From Brachionus plicatilis (Eukaryota > Rotifera > Eurotatoria > Ploima > Brachionidae), in contig QEOQ01000135.1 in assembly GCA_010279815.1 (NCBI GenBank), positions 142,390 to 206,389 of the forward strand: a stretch of DNA of 64,000 bases. Direction: 5' to 3'. Position 1 is the first letter of the stretch. Every line of letters starts with the position of its first letter. Position numbers and translations under genes: made by a program. Below the pieces are notes generated by a model, which saw only the letters and a program-made list of their open reading frames with translations, did not search any database and was not told the origin of the DNA. Positions 14,254 through 24,499 of this stretch are shown one piece after another.

Positions 14254-16765
14254 GAAAAATAAAATTTGTCAAAAAATTAATTAAATTTTGACCTATGAGT
14301 CTTAATAATTGCTTTTAACCTTTTGTTTGGTATTAATTTTTAATTCTAAGTTAAATCTTATTGATTTTTTGAAAAGCTTTAAGTTATTTAATGATTTATT
14401 GAGTAGATAAAAATTTAAATATGTAAATAGTAAAGTTTAAAAATATTAAATAGATTTGGTTACCATTTAAATTGTTCTTCCTCATTAATTTGCAAATAAA
14501 CCTGAAAATTCCATTTAACATATTTCAAATTTTTTTTTCTCCTAATATTCAAAACACTTAAAGGAAATATCTGGATATCGAATTTTTTTGCAATCAAAAA
14601 ATTTGACTTTTAAAAAGGAGCGAATTTTTTTACTGATTAAAAGAAATAGTAATTTTAATAGCAAAAAAAATAAGATAGATTTTTTTTTAATTTAAATCAA
14701 TTAAATTTTTTGTAAATCTTAAAAAAGTCACATAATTCAAAAGTAAATAATCTTTTCGCTTAGTTACAATTCAGAAAAATTAATTTTATCGCTTTTCTCT
14801 TACATTTTTCTCACAATCTCAACAAATGCCAGGACTCCTGAGTTTTTGTATATAGAAATTACGCAATTGCATTTCATTTCAAAGAATTCCTTGCCTGAAA
14901 GTATATATATATATTTTTTTTTTAATTTTGAAAATAACCTTAAATTTACTTTAACTCAAGGCTGTTGGAAGCATGAATGAAATGATTCTATTAGAAAAAT
15001 ATTTAAATTTAAGTCCACACAAAACTCTTAAGAGCGTTTTTCAGAGACTAAGCGAGATTAATTTCTTTATTAGATAACTGAGTCTTGAAAATAATTTTAA
15101 ATATTTAACAATTAAGTAATTTTGTTTTCTGCTTTTTTTTGTCAACAAGCTATTATTGTCTTAAACCTGTCCATAGTTAATTCAAAACCTATTTTGACAT
15201 TTAGTGTTTAATTCAACAAAAAAAATTATTTTGTTGTAAAAATTAAAATTTAAGTGTCCTCCAGGGCTTTTCTCCCGCCTGAAGATTATGGTGATTTTTT
15301 TTTAATTATTTTAAGAATTATTTATTCATCCCTATTTTGACTTGAAAAAAAAATTGTTTTGTAATATTGTGTAAATAAAACAATAATAACTTGAAAGAAA
15401 AGTGAAAAAGGAGAAAAATTAAAAAAATTAGGTTACGATTTTCTTATTATTTCAAGATTTTTAGTTTTTTTTTTCCATCGTAATTTTATGTTTTTGTTTC
15501 CCATGTTTTCGTCATCGTTTCTCAATTTATTTCAATTTATGGTTTTATGTTTCATTTTGAAAAATATCGAAAATTTTCTCATATTTTAGAAAAAACCTAA
15601 TGGAAAAAAATCAGTCAGTGAGCTTTTTTGAAATTAAACAAATTATTAAAATTATTTTATTGTTAATCCGTTTTGGATATAAATCGAATAAATATTATAT
15701 AACTATTTAAGTTACCATATTGACACTAGACAGCCAAATAAGATCTATTCAAAAAATTTTATTTTTTTCTCCAAAACCAATTTAAAAATTTTCAAAATAT
15801 TTTTAAATAGGTTAACTGTTGGTTGTTCGCTATGATATTTTAGACTCAAAGTTTAATTTATAATAAATTAAATAAATAATGGCTTTTTAGGTAGTGGTCA
15901 GTGAAAAAATTATAAATTCTCTTTCAAGTTGGACAAAAAAAATTTTTTTTTGCTCGAAAAAAATAAAATTTCAATGTAATTTTAATTAAAAATTTTGTTT
16001 GAGATAAATTAGTTATCAAGAATTGTAGTGAGTGAGTGAGCGAGCTTGTTGGGGATTAGCGACCACCTTAGATCATTCAAAGCTTTGACAACTCTTTTTA
16101 TCTGATCGTTAAAAGCAAATTAATCTCATTTTAATTATAAATTGTTTAACCTTGCTATGTGCTTTGGGCTCGTTTGCCAAAACCCACGCATTGAGACAAT
16201 TATCTCTATTTATCTAAGTTTTGTTCAAACACTAGTATTCAATTTTTGTGCAGACCAAATAAACATATCAAGTAGTTTAAAAATTGATTCAAACATAAAC
16301 TTGAGTATTTAAAGGAAGTAAGAGTTGCGGCAAATTTTAAAATCTATTCAAAAAAAAAAAAAATTTTTTCTCTTTAAAATTTTTCTCTACAAAAATGAGT
16401 TTTTTTTTTTTTTAAATTTTTTCTCTATAAAATTTTTCTCTACAAAAATTTATTTTTTTTTTTTTTAAAATTTTGTCTCCTTAAAATTTTTCTTTTTAAA
16501 AATGAATTAAATTTATTTTTTTTTGTATTTATTTTTTTCAAATGGGACTAGTGAGCCAAAAGAGGGATTTGGAATAACTAAAAAATTGCCAACAATAAAA
16601 ACAAATTTATTTAATCCAAGCTAATACTTTTTAATTATTTCTGTCCTCAAGTTTAGTATTGCTTGAAAAAGCCCTGAGGCTCTTGATAAAGCAAAAATGT
16701 CCAAGTATTTGATAAAGACTATGAATTTTTTAGATATTGGACTAGATGTTTAAATAGGAGGCAAA
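14254..16765. other. Intergenic DNA upstream of the BTB gene
   Basis: Mostly AT-rich filler. About 16015-16330 is a more complex island and may be regulatory sequence for the BTB gene. A minus-strand reading near 14795-14890 after a TTTCAG acceptor gives a short protein-like segment, but I could not join it to other exons. A three-copy T-rich repeat lies at 16352-16510. Confidence 0.5.
16352..16510. repeat. Three-copy ~60-bp T-rich tandem repeat
   Basis: Three degenerate copies of a unit built on AAATTTTTTCTCTATAAAA and TTTTTCTCTACAAAAATG followed by a long T run. Low-complexity tandem duplication with no coding potential. Confidence 0.6.
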
Positions 16766-19390
16766 ATGAGCGACGAAAGCGTGACCAACATAGTCAAAGA
16801 CATTGACTGCATCCAAGAAACCCAGCAGCACAGCGTCACCATTGAGCACAGTTGGTCAATTAAAGACATATGTGATCTGATAGCGTCCAAGAGGCCTGGT
16901 GAAAAGATAGAAAGCGAACAATTCGGCTACACAGGTCCAAAAAGTGCACCCATCTGTAAACACTGCGAGTCTGGGAACAGAAATGCTGAGCGCTCAAGGC
17001 TCGCCATCATTCCGAGTTCCTACTCGGTGGACTTCGAACTGGCATGCGACTATTTGGTCAACAACTCGGCATGGAGATTGGAAATCACCAAATCAAACAG
17101 TGACTTGAACCATGTGAATGTGAACGCTGCTCTGTTCGGCATTGCCAAATCTGAACATTTTGACGAGCACATTTTGGGAACAATCGAACAGCTGGCCAAG
17201 TCAGAGTACGAGCTATTTGTAAAAATAAAATTTTCGCTTCTAAATGACAAAATGAACGAGGTGTTTGCCAATGATCTATTGGAAGTAAAGCTAGATTTAA
17301 AAAAATGTCTGCATCAGCTCGCTCTGAGACAGTCCGAGGGCACCAACAGCCCAAAAAATACCTTCTTGCTCGACCACTACCGCAAAGAAAACTTTTTCCA
17401 AATAAAAAATCTGCTCAACTGGCTCAATGACCGAAAATCAGACGACTTTTGTCTCATGACAGAGTTTAAATTGTACAGAAAGAGTTTGAGCAAAATGAGC
17501 AGTGAGACCAGCAGATCAAAGCTAAGGCCCAGAGTGGACATGGAAAAATGTGGCCAGACCAACCGAGTCAGCTCGCTGCTCATGCTGGACTTTAAGCACG
17601 CTTGGACCATCAAAAATTGGCGAGACTTTCTCATGCCTGGCTCCACAACCCACACATTTCTGAACGATTTTGAAATTTCGAGCATGTTCAGCGAGTCGAC
17701 CAACTCGGCAAAATTGGTGAACGAATTTGGCGACGAGTTCGACACCAGCTCAACTGTTCAAATCCAAAGCATCAAATTTGGCAAGTTCACATCCAAGCTA
17801 TTTTTTCTTCTCCACACTCACAAAAACTCGTGCCAAGCCGGCCACCAGTGTGCCAACTCAAACATCAACTTTGACAAACACAAAATAGACTCTCTACTCG
17901 AACAAGTCAAGTGGAAGCTGCAGCTCTATCCGAACGGCTACAGCCACGACTATGAGAACAACTTGTCTTTATTTGTCAATTTTAGTCAACTGAGTGGTCA
18001 GCTGAGCCAATTTGCGCCAGTTGGCAGCAGAAATAAATCGTTTGGTCCCAGCAATGGTGACGCAAGTCTAGAGGAGACTTTTTACGACTCCAGCGAGGAC
18101 TATGGAGTTATTTTGTTGATTAAATCGTTGCCATCCCAGTGCCATGACCACATGGACCGAAGTCAAGCGCAAACTGAGCGCAAACATGCCAGAAAAGCGC
18201 ACTCGTGTGAAACTTTTGTCAAAGCAAGCTTTCAGATTTGTATCTTGGACTCGCATGGCAAAAAAGTGGACAAGTGTCAGTCGGAAAAACAGCTGTTCGA
18301 GCTGTTCGGCAGCTGGGGCTACAAGGAATACATGAACAGCGCCGATCTCCAACAAATGAAAGAAAAGTACCTCACCGATTCCAATTTGAATCTGCACTGC
18401 AAAATAGTGCTCTTCTACACAGTGACCACCAAGATGTCCACCTCTGGCTGCACTGATGTTTCACTTGTGGTCAAAGAGAACAAGCTGGAAATCAAAAATG
18501 CACAATTGTCAACCTCGGAGAGCACCTCGTCCTCTGAGAACATGGAAACAAAGCAGCACAGTGCCAATGGTGTGCGCCAGCCAAAACCAATGGTCAAACA
18601 TTTGAAAAAAAAAAAATCCCCGGCCTCTAACAAAATAAATGACTACTGCAACACTCTGGTCTATGACTTGAGACGCATGTTTTTGAAGTCCGAAATGTCA
18701 AATCTGACAATTCAGGCTCCAGTGCGCCTCCCGGAACAAATTGAAATCAGCACCGAGCCAGACCAAAGTTTCAGGGAGTTCAAAGTGCACAAGCTAATTT
18801 TGTCAAGTCGAAGCGAGGTTTTTTTCAAGATGTTCAACTCGGACAGCTTGGAAAATGGCGCCAATGACATAAATACACTTTGTATTCGCGACTTTGACGC
18901 TTTTATTGTGGAAATTTTTCTCAATTTTTTGTACACAGACATTTTGGAGATAAATTTCAAGAATTTCAAGCTAAATTTTGACACATGTGATCCAAATTTA
19001 AGATATGTGAGTGAGAATGGCGAAGAAACAGGCAAGAGCAGCGATGAGGAAGCAAATGAAAAGATGGCTGTGCGGAACGAACTTTGCAGTCACATTTTTG
19101 CCGAATTGTTCAAAATAGCTGACAAATACTGTGTTCATAGACTGAAGCAGTTGTGTGAAAATCAACTGGTAAAATTGATCAACCAAGATAATACAGTTGA
19201 GCTGTTGGTTATTTCTTATTTGCATAGTTCAGCAAAGCTTAAAAAGAAATGCTTCAACTTTCTAGCCGAAAATGTGTCCAGCATTATTAGTCAGCCAAGT
19301 TGGACACACTTGGAAAAAAGCTATCCGGGCCTACTAGCCGAAACATTCAGAGTTCTTTACTTTAAAAATAAGGAAAAAGCCTCGTTTTAA
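16766..19390 (+). CDS. TRAF/MATH-like and BTB/POZ domain protein
   Basis: An intronless 874-residue frame. The C-terminal third is a BTB domain, about residues 635-790, with FREFKVHKLILSSRSEVFFK, then IEIFLNFLYTDI-type residues (read here as VEIFLNFLYTDILEIN) and AELFKIADKYCVHRLKQLCE, followed by helical repeats to the end. Upstream are two MATH-like units beginning SWSIKDICDLIAS (about residue 29) and HAWTIKNWRDFLM (about 275). The second closes with ELFGSWGYKEYMNSADL near residue 510, the position of the WGFKKFI strand in SPOP. BTB-MATH proteins are commonly CUL3 ubiquitin-ligase adaptors that bind substrate with MATH and cullin with BTB. Length is well over twice SPOP, so it is a divergent relative, not an orthologue. 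The gene is GC-richer than its neighbours. A polyadenylation-like AATAAA follows the stop. Confidence 0.85.
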   Translation: MSDESVTNIVKDIDCIQETQQHSVTIEHSWSIKDICDLIASKRPGEKIESEQFGYTGPKSAPICKHCESGNRNAERSRLAIIPSSYSVDFELACDYLVNNSAWRLEITKSNSDLNHVNVNAALFGIAKSEHFDEHILGTIEQLAKSEYELFVKIKFSLLNDKMNEVFANDLLEVKLDLKKCLHQLALRQSEGTNSPKNTFLLDHYRKENFFQIKNLLNWLNDRKSDDFCLMTEFKLYRKSLSKMSSETSRSKLRPRVDMEKCGQTNRVSSLLMLDFKHAWTIKNWRDFLMPGSTTHTFLNDFEISSMFSESTNSAKLVNEFGDEFDTSSTVQIQSIKFGKFTSKLFFLLHTHKNSCQAGHQCANSNINFDKHKIDSLLEQVKWKLQLYPNGYSHDYENNLSLFVNFSQLSGQLSQFAPVGSRNKSFGPSNGDASLEETFYDSSEDYGVILLIKSLPSQCHDHMDRSQAQTERKHARKAHSCETFVKASFQICILDSHGKKVDKCQSEKQLFELFGSWGYKEYMNSADLQQMKEKYLTDSNLNLHCKIVLFYTVTTKMSTSGCTDVSLVVKENKLEIKNAQLSTSESTSSSENMETKQHSANGVRQPKPMVKHLKKKKSPASNKINDYCNTLVYDLRRMFLKSEMSNLTIQAPVRLPEQIEISTEPDQSFREFKVHKLILSSRSEVFFKMFNSDSLENGANDINTLCIRDFDAFIVEIFLNFLYTDILEINFKNFKLNFDTCDPNLRYVSENGEETGKSSDEEANEKMAVRNELCSHIFAELFKIADKYCVHRLKQLCENQLVKLINQDNTVELLVISYLHSSAKLKKKCFNFLAENVSSIISQPSWTHLEKSYPGLLAETFRVLYFKNKEKASF

Positions 19391-19524
19391 AAGAAAAATA
19401 AATTTTGAAAATAAATATTTGTTTTATATTAAATAAAGTTAATTGAATAAAAAATTACAACAACAACAAAAATTGAGACTGTATTTGATTAAGAAAAAAT
19501 AAAAATTTTTATATCGAGCCAAAA

Positions 19525-19892
19525 ATGGATTCAGACTATATTCCATTTCAAACAAACTCAAATTGTGAATTTTCTGGAGTTGTATATATTATAAAATGTT
19601 CAGTATGCAATGTTTTTTATATAGGTGAATCAAGTAAAAAAGATATAGAAAGAATTGGACAACATCTTTATAGCATAAAGTACTTTAGACAAGATATCAG
19701 AAAAATATTAAGTAATTTTGACAGATTTTCTGAAGTATTAATTCACTTTAATAGTTTAAATCATTCAGAAGATTATCTTAAAGCTTTTAATTTTTTAAAT
19801 CGAATATAGATGATAAAATTGAAAGAATATCAACCCAAACTGAGTTAATTTTTCTCAAGTTTCAAATTCCTATTTTGAATAAGAATTTATAA
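19525..19892 (+). pseudogene. Penelope-like element fragment, GIY-YIG domain, frameshifted
   Basis: The translation from 19525 matches the C-terminal GIY-YIG endonuclease domain of Penelope-like retroelements: GVVYIIKCSVCNVFYIGESS, with the Gly-Val-Val-Tyr and Tyr-Ile-Gly pair, then a conserved IGQHLYSI helix. The frame stops at 19807-19809. A frame displaced by two bases then continues IDDKIERISTQTELIFLKFQ to a stop at 19892, which is the expected end of the domain, so the copy carries an indel near 19803-19808. No reverse transcriptase is found upstream; the copy is 5' truncated, as is typical for dead insertions. It lies 134 bp after the BTB stop. A single-domain host gene is a less likely alternative because of the frameshift. 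Confidence 0.75.
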
Positions 19893-20070
19893 AAAACTTC
19901 AAATTGTGCACGTTTATAATAAAATACTTTTGTATTTTGTTGTAAATTTTTTTTAATTTCAATTTCTTTATTTTATCATTATGTTTTATTTTTTCTAAAA
20001 ATGCTTTCTTAAATAATATTTTGTATATCTTTTTTATAAATTTTTTAAAAAAAATCAATTATTCTCCGAT

Positions 20071-20115
20071 CTAAGATCCTGAAGAAGGCCACTTTTGGAC
20101 GAAACGCGTCGATCG
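20071..20115 (+). ncRNA. Minimal type I hammerhead ribozyme motif
   Basis: The core CTGAAGA (20079-20085) fits CUGANGA and GAAA sits at 20101-20104. Stem I is GATC (20075-20078) with GATC (20111-20114). Stem II is GGCC (20087-20090) with GGAC (20097-20100), one mismatch. Stem III is only AC/GT around a two-base loop (20104-20109). The cleavage site GUC ends at 20110. Hammerheads with very short stem III are established features of Penelope-like elements, and this lies 180 bp after the GIY-YIG fragment. The stem II mismatch may make it inactive. Confidence 0.7.
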
Positions 20116-21010
20116 CCTTTTGAAATAATAAATATATAAATATTTTTTTTTATTTGTATTCAATAAATTAATAAATTCCTTTGTCTTTTTTACGATCGAA
20201 AAAGCTTAAATATTCGCCATGTTGTGCCACTTAGAAGCTTGGAAGGTTTTCAAGTCCCAGCTCAATTTAAAAAAAATAAAGTTAATCAAATAGAGGCCAC
20301 ATATTAAAACGTCATTTATTTTGATTAAAAGTCACTTGAAAAATATCAATTAAATGTATTAATCGTCATACAAAAGTATTAGTTGTCATTTTAAAGGATT
20401 AAGCGACAATTATTAATATTACATAGAAATAAAAAATTTTAAAGGATATTTTTTTTAATTAAATAGAACTTATAACTATTAATTGTCAATGAGAATAATT
20501 AACCGGCATGTATTTTAATTAATTGTATCTTGAAAAAATTAAATGTTAAAAAAATTTTCGTCAATTACTGTTTAATAATGTACTAGAATCATTTCAGGAA
20601 ATACATTCGGTTCAAAGAGAGATAAGTCAAATAATTATTATTATTATTGTTATTCAAATAATGAAGAATTTTTGGATTCCTTTCCAGCTGAAGCATGCCA
20701 GATTAATTTAGAAAATATATGAAGAGTTAGGTAATTAAAAAAGCGGTCAAAAAAATTAGTAAAAGTTAATTAATTTTTTATTTTGAAAATTATTTATTCA
20801 ATTGATTTCTTAATTTTTTAGCTGATAAAATTTATTTGTTAATTGATGATTTTTTAATAAATTGACTTGGTGCAATGCATTAAATGACTTTAAACTTAAT
20901 TTGTGACAATTGATACTTTAAATTCACGGATAATACATTAAACTGACTTCTATTTTAATAGACGATTCAATATTTTTTTTTTAAATGAAGCTTTAATATT
21001 AACTCTTAAA

Positions 21011-21281
21011 CAGAGTTGTTTAAAAGTCACAAAAAAAGTCCAAGTCCAGAATTTCTTTTTTAAATTTGCTAGATCAGGCTTCATATCAAAAAATTTATAT
21101 ACTCTTGGGTTGTCTAATGCAATAGATTTGCCATATATCAGAATTTTGTTGCTTTTTTAGCATAAATTTCTTCTTCAGTATTCAAAATTTTAAAGCCTGG
21201 ACTTGGACTTTTGAATGAAAATTAAAAAAAAAAGTCCGGACTTGGACTTGACTTGAGACTTAAGACTTAAAGACAACTCTG
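21011..21281. mobile_element. Non-autonomous hAT element (MITE) with 8-bp TSD
   Basis: A 271-bp element bounded by perfect 8-bp direct repeats CTCTTAAA at 21003-21010 and 21282-21289. Its ends are CAGAGTTGTTTAAAAGTC and, inverted, GACTTAAAGACAACTCTG. Subterminal AAGTCCAAGTCC and GGACTTGGACTTGACTT are also inverted. The 8-bp duplication and CAGAG ends point to the hAT superfamily. No open frame. This is the reference copy for related pieces at 3733, 23800, 25333 and 43781. Confidence 0.85.
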
Positions 21282-21853
21282 CTCTTAAATAAACTGTTTT
21301 TAATAAAAATTAAAATTTTTTCTTATTTTTTATTTGAAAAATTATTCAAAAATTTTCCATTATAAAAAATTTTAAAAAAATTCATTCTCTTGGCTTTGCC
21401 TTTTAATATCGACAATAGCTTAAAAATTCATAAAGGTGTACTTCATAGAAGATTAAGTAATTTTGATCAAATTCGTGGGTTTCAAGTCCTTGCAAATTGG
21501 TAAGTTTATGAATTAATGGAATCACTAGCTTTTCAAATTCAGAATCTTAACGAGTTCTTCAATATACTATTAACTGGAATGCAATAACTCAAAAGACAAA
21601 AATAGCGCCTTTGAAAAGCCAAAAAAACTCAATTTTGGACAATGGGGTCCAGTGATCTAAAATACCAAAGTATTTATGAATGGCATGTGAATTTTAATTG
21701 CCTTAAAATTTTTTATAACATCTTTTTTTCAATTGTCTTAGAAAATCATGTAAATACTTAAACGAAATATTTTTAAGACTAAATTAATATTTGATTTAGT
21801 CTTAAAAATTTTTTTTTTACAAGTTAACTCTAATTTAAATTAGCAGAGAAATA

Positions 21854-22160
21854 CTAGCTGACTTAGTTCAGAAAAATATTGATCTAATTTTAGTATTGCA
21901 TCAAGAGAATGATCCTAAGCATAAATCAGAACTTTGCTACCAATTTTTAATTAAAAACCATACTAATTGGGTTTAATTTTCAATTAAATAAATTTCGTGA
22001 AAATAATTAATATAAACTCGAGATAAAATCTCCTCATGAGTTTCCTGATATAAATCCAATTGAAATGGTATGGAGCGTGATGAAAAAATATTATAAGGAT
22101 TACAATTTAATGATTTTTTTAATAAGCTGTTTAAATTATTCCGGAAAAAAATTTTGAAAG
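21854..22160 (+). pseudogene. Tc1/mariner-like transposase remnant
   Basis: Two segments resemble the C-terminal half of a Tc1-type DDE transposase. The first (21854-21970) carries QENDPKHKSELCYQFLIKN, the usual xNDPKH motif with the second catalytic Asp. The second (from 22023) carries FPDINPIEMVWSVMKKYYKD, the SPDxNPIExxW motif with the third acidic residue. They are separated by 21971-22022, which begins GT, ends AG, is 52 bp, and joins them in frame, so it may be a real intron. The N-terminal half and the inverted repeats were not found. Probably a relic. Confidence 0.65.
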
Positions 22161-22636
22161 GTCAAATCATTAAAAAATTTTTTTTACAAAAAAAACACAA
22201 ATTTTTTTCCATTAAAATAAACAAAAATTTAAAACAGAATTTAAAATTAGTGTTTTTCACCAAAATTTAATTTAAAAAAATTCCAATTTTACGTTTAAAA
22301 ACGTAAATTTATTATAATCTAACTTTCTAATATGAAATATTAAAAAAATTATTTCTCATGTTCTTTTAGAAGAACATTATACAAAATATCTTATCTAGCT
22401 GAAATCGGTATCCCTTTTTTTTTAATGAAAGTTGTCTTAGTATTAAATCCCTATCAAAAATAATGAATTATTTAATGCCTTAATTTAGTTTTATTTTTTG
22501 TTTTTTAAAACTAATTTTTATTAATTTTACTTTAATTCTTAACTTTTTTCGAGCTTTTATTCAATTAGTTTATTAATTATTTTGATTTAAAAAATTTAGA
22601 AAAAAAATTAAAAAATTTGTTTTTTTAACTTGTTAC

Positions 22637-24499
22637 TTATTGCATCATACAGCTTATATTGTTTCCAATTTTTTCAGCATATTCACTGGTAATCATTTGT
22701 TTGACATTTTCTAATTTTATTCTTATATCTTTAATATTTTGTATTTTTTCATTTAGATATTCATTATTTACAGTGTTAAGAATTGTTTCATTTTGGTCAA
22801 AATTGAACGTTTCTGCATTTTTATCAAATATTTTTTAGTCATATTTTTATGTTATTTTAACATTACCTGCACATTGTTTAGCGGTTCCGAGCAGACTGCA
22901 AATATCCACTTGATTTCCATGATAAATATCAATGGAATTGGTGACTATCAAATTCAAATCTTTGATCGCCAGATTAAGCTCTTTGAAAAGCATTCTCATC
23001 AATTTCAATGCATCGGAACTTAAAGCTGTTTCAAGAGAAGATATTTTTTCTACCAATTTGCCATTTTCTTCTCCCATGCTTTTCTTGTGACAATTTAACT
23101 CTCTAATTTCGTTCTTCATGTCACTTATTTGCTTATCTCTAAGATCAGTTTCTTTTTTTAATTTTGAAAAAGAGTTTTCTTTGTCTTCCAAGCAATCATT
23201 CAACTCTGAAATTTCTTCCTTATATTTAAGCTCAATAGAACTTAGCTTTTCTTGTAAGTTGGCAATAAATTTGTGAGATATTTCTAGTTCGGCCTTTAGA
23301 TTGGCGTTTTCTTTGCACCGGTCCATCAATTCGCCTACTGATTGAGTTTCGATCTTGTAATTTTGAAACTCTAGATGCAATTTTTCTTTTTCCAGTTCCA
23401 ACTTTTCTATTTTGTCTCTAAATTCGGCCAACTCAAAGTTTTTATCCCGAATAAACTGCTTGGCTTTGCCGTGCTTTTTCTCATATTCAACCAGCTTTTG
23501 TCTCATGGCGTCATTTTCCGATTTTAATTCTGTAAATTTGTTCTCGTTTTGCTTCAGTTCGTCTTTAGTTGGTAGCTCTGAGATGTATCTATTGCACTCA
23601 TTCAATTTGGAATTCAATTTATCTATTTCTTTTTGAAGTGTGTTGGACTTAGTTTTTTCCATGACAAACTGTTCTTCTTTGATGCTGGCCAAATGTTTGA
23701 TTTGAACTATTTCTCGATCCATCTTCTGACTCTCTTCAGCAAATTTTCTCTTCAATTCTTGAATTTCGAATTCTCTTTGACTTAAAAAAAAATTTTTTTG
23801 TATCTTTAAAAGTCTCAAGTCCAAGTCTAGACTTTAAATTTTTTTTTTTTTTTTTTTAAAAATAAAAGTCTTTGCTCGGAATTTTGAAAAAAAAAAAAGT
23901 CTGGACTTGGAATTTTTTTTGAGACTTTTAAACAACTCTGTACAAGACTAAAAAACATACTTTAACAAGTGTTCCAATTCACTAATAGTTGCTTTGGTAT
24001 TGTTGTAGGAAGTGAAATGATTTCTGAGATAGGCAGCCTCTTTTTCGAAATTTTTGTATCTCATCTCGACCGGATCTGATATGTTCATATTACTTTGGGT
24101 GGCTTGTTGTTGTTCTAACAAGAGAAGTCTCATTCTAAGGCGATCGATCTCATTGTCTCTTCTTAAGTTTGTTTCACTTATGAACTCTGATGACTGATTG
24201 CCAATGGTGGAAACAGACGGATTATAGAGTTTGTCATTGATATTCATTTGGTTCATGGTGCTTGTCATGCGTTCATAGTTGTATGGTGCCACTTGAGGAT
24301 TTAGCTGGGACATAAGTCGGCTTGTCTCGGGAAAACTGGAATAAAATGCTTCTCTGTTCAATGAATAGCCATGTGAATTTAAGTGAGAGAAAGAAGCTGA
24401 TTGAGCACTGTATGCTCGATGATGGTTCTGGGAAATAGGCACATTTTGGATTGGAGTAAGATCTTTTTCAGGATGTTCATTTAAACGGGTTTTTGACAT
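22637..24499 (-). CDS. Coiled-coil protein, possibly centrosomal
   Basis: Three coding exons, 23961-24499, 22867-23780 and 22637-22812, join in frame to 542 residues. The first 110 residues are polar, Ser/Asn/Gln-rich and probably disordered. From about 120 to 440 the protein is an almost unbroken heptad coiled coil rich in Glu, Lys and Leu. The end is a shorter helical segment containing GNQVDICSLLGTAKQCAG and finishing ISCMMQ. No catalytic motif is visible. The layout (disordered N-terminus, long coiled coil, small C-terminal module) is like CEP85-type centrosomal scaffold proteins, but I make that link only from memory of the architecture and do not assign a symbol. Intron 1 (23781-23960) is largely made of a hAT-like repeat; intron 2 is 54 bp. 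Confidence 0.85.
23800..23940. mobile_element. hAT-like MITE copy forming most of an intron
   Basis: Lies inside intron 1 (23781-23960) of the coiled-coil gene and makes up about 140 of its 180 bases. The right end is GACTTTTAAACAACTCTG; the left end is degraded to TCTTTAAAAGTCTCAAGTCC. Inverted GTCCAAGTCTAGAC and GTCTGGACTTGG lie inside, with a long T run in the middle. Confidence 0.7.

Larger units (their letters stand above)
20130..22636. other. TE-rich intergenic region
   Basis: No intact gene. It contains a hAT-type MITE (21011-21281), a Tc1-type transposase remnant (21854-22160) and a 42-codon protein-like segment at about 20597-20722 after a CATTTCAG acceptor (NNEEFLDSFPAEACQINLEN) that I could not assign. 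Confidence 0.6.
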
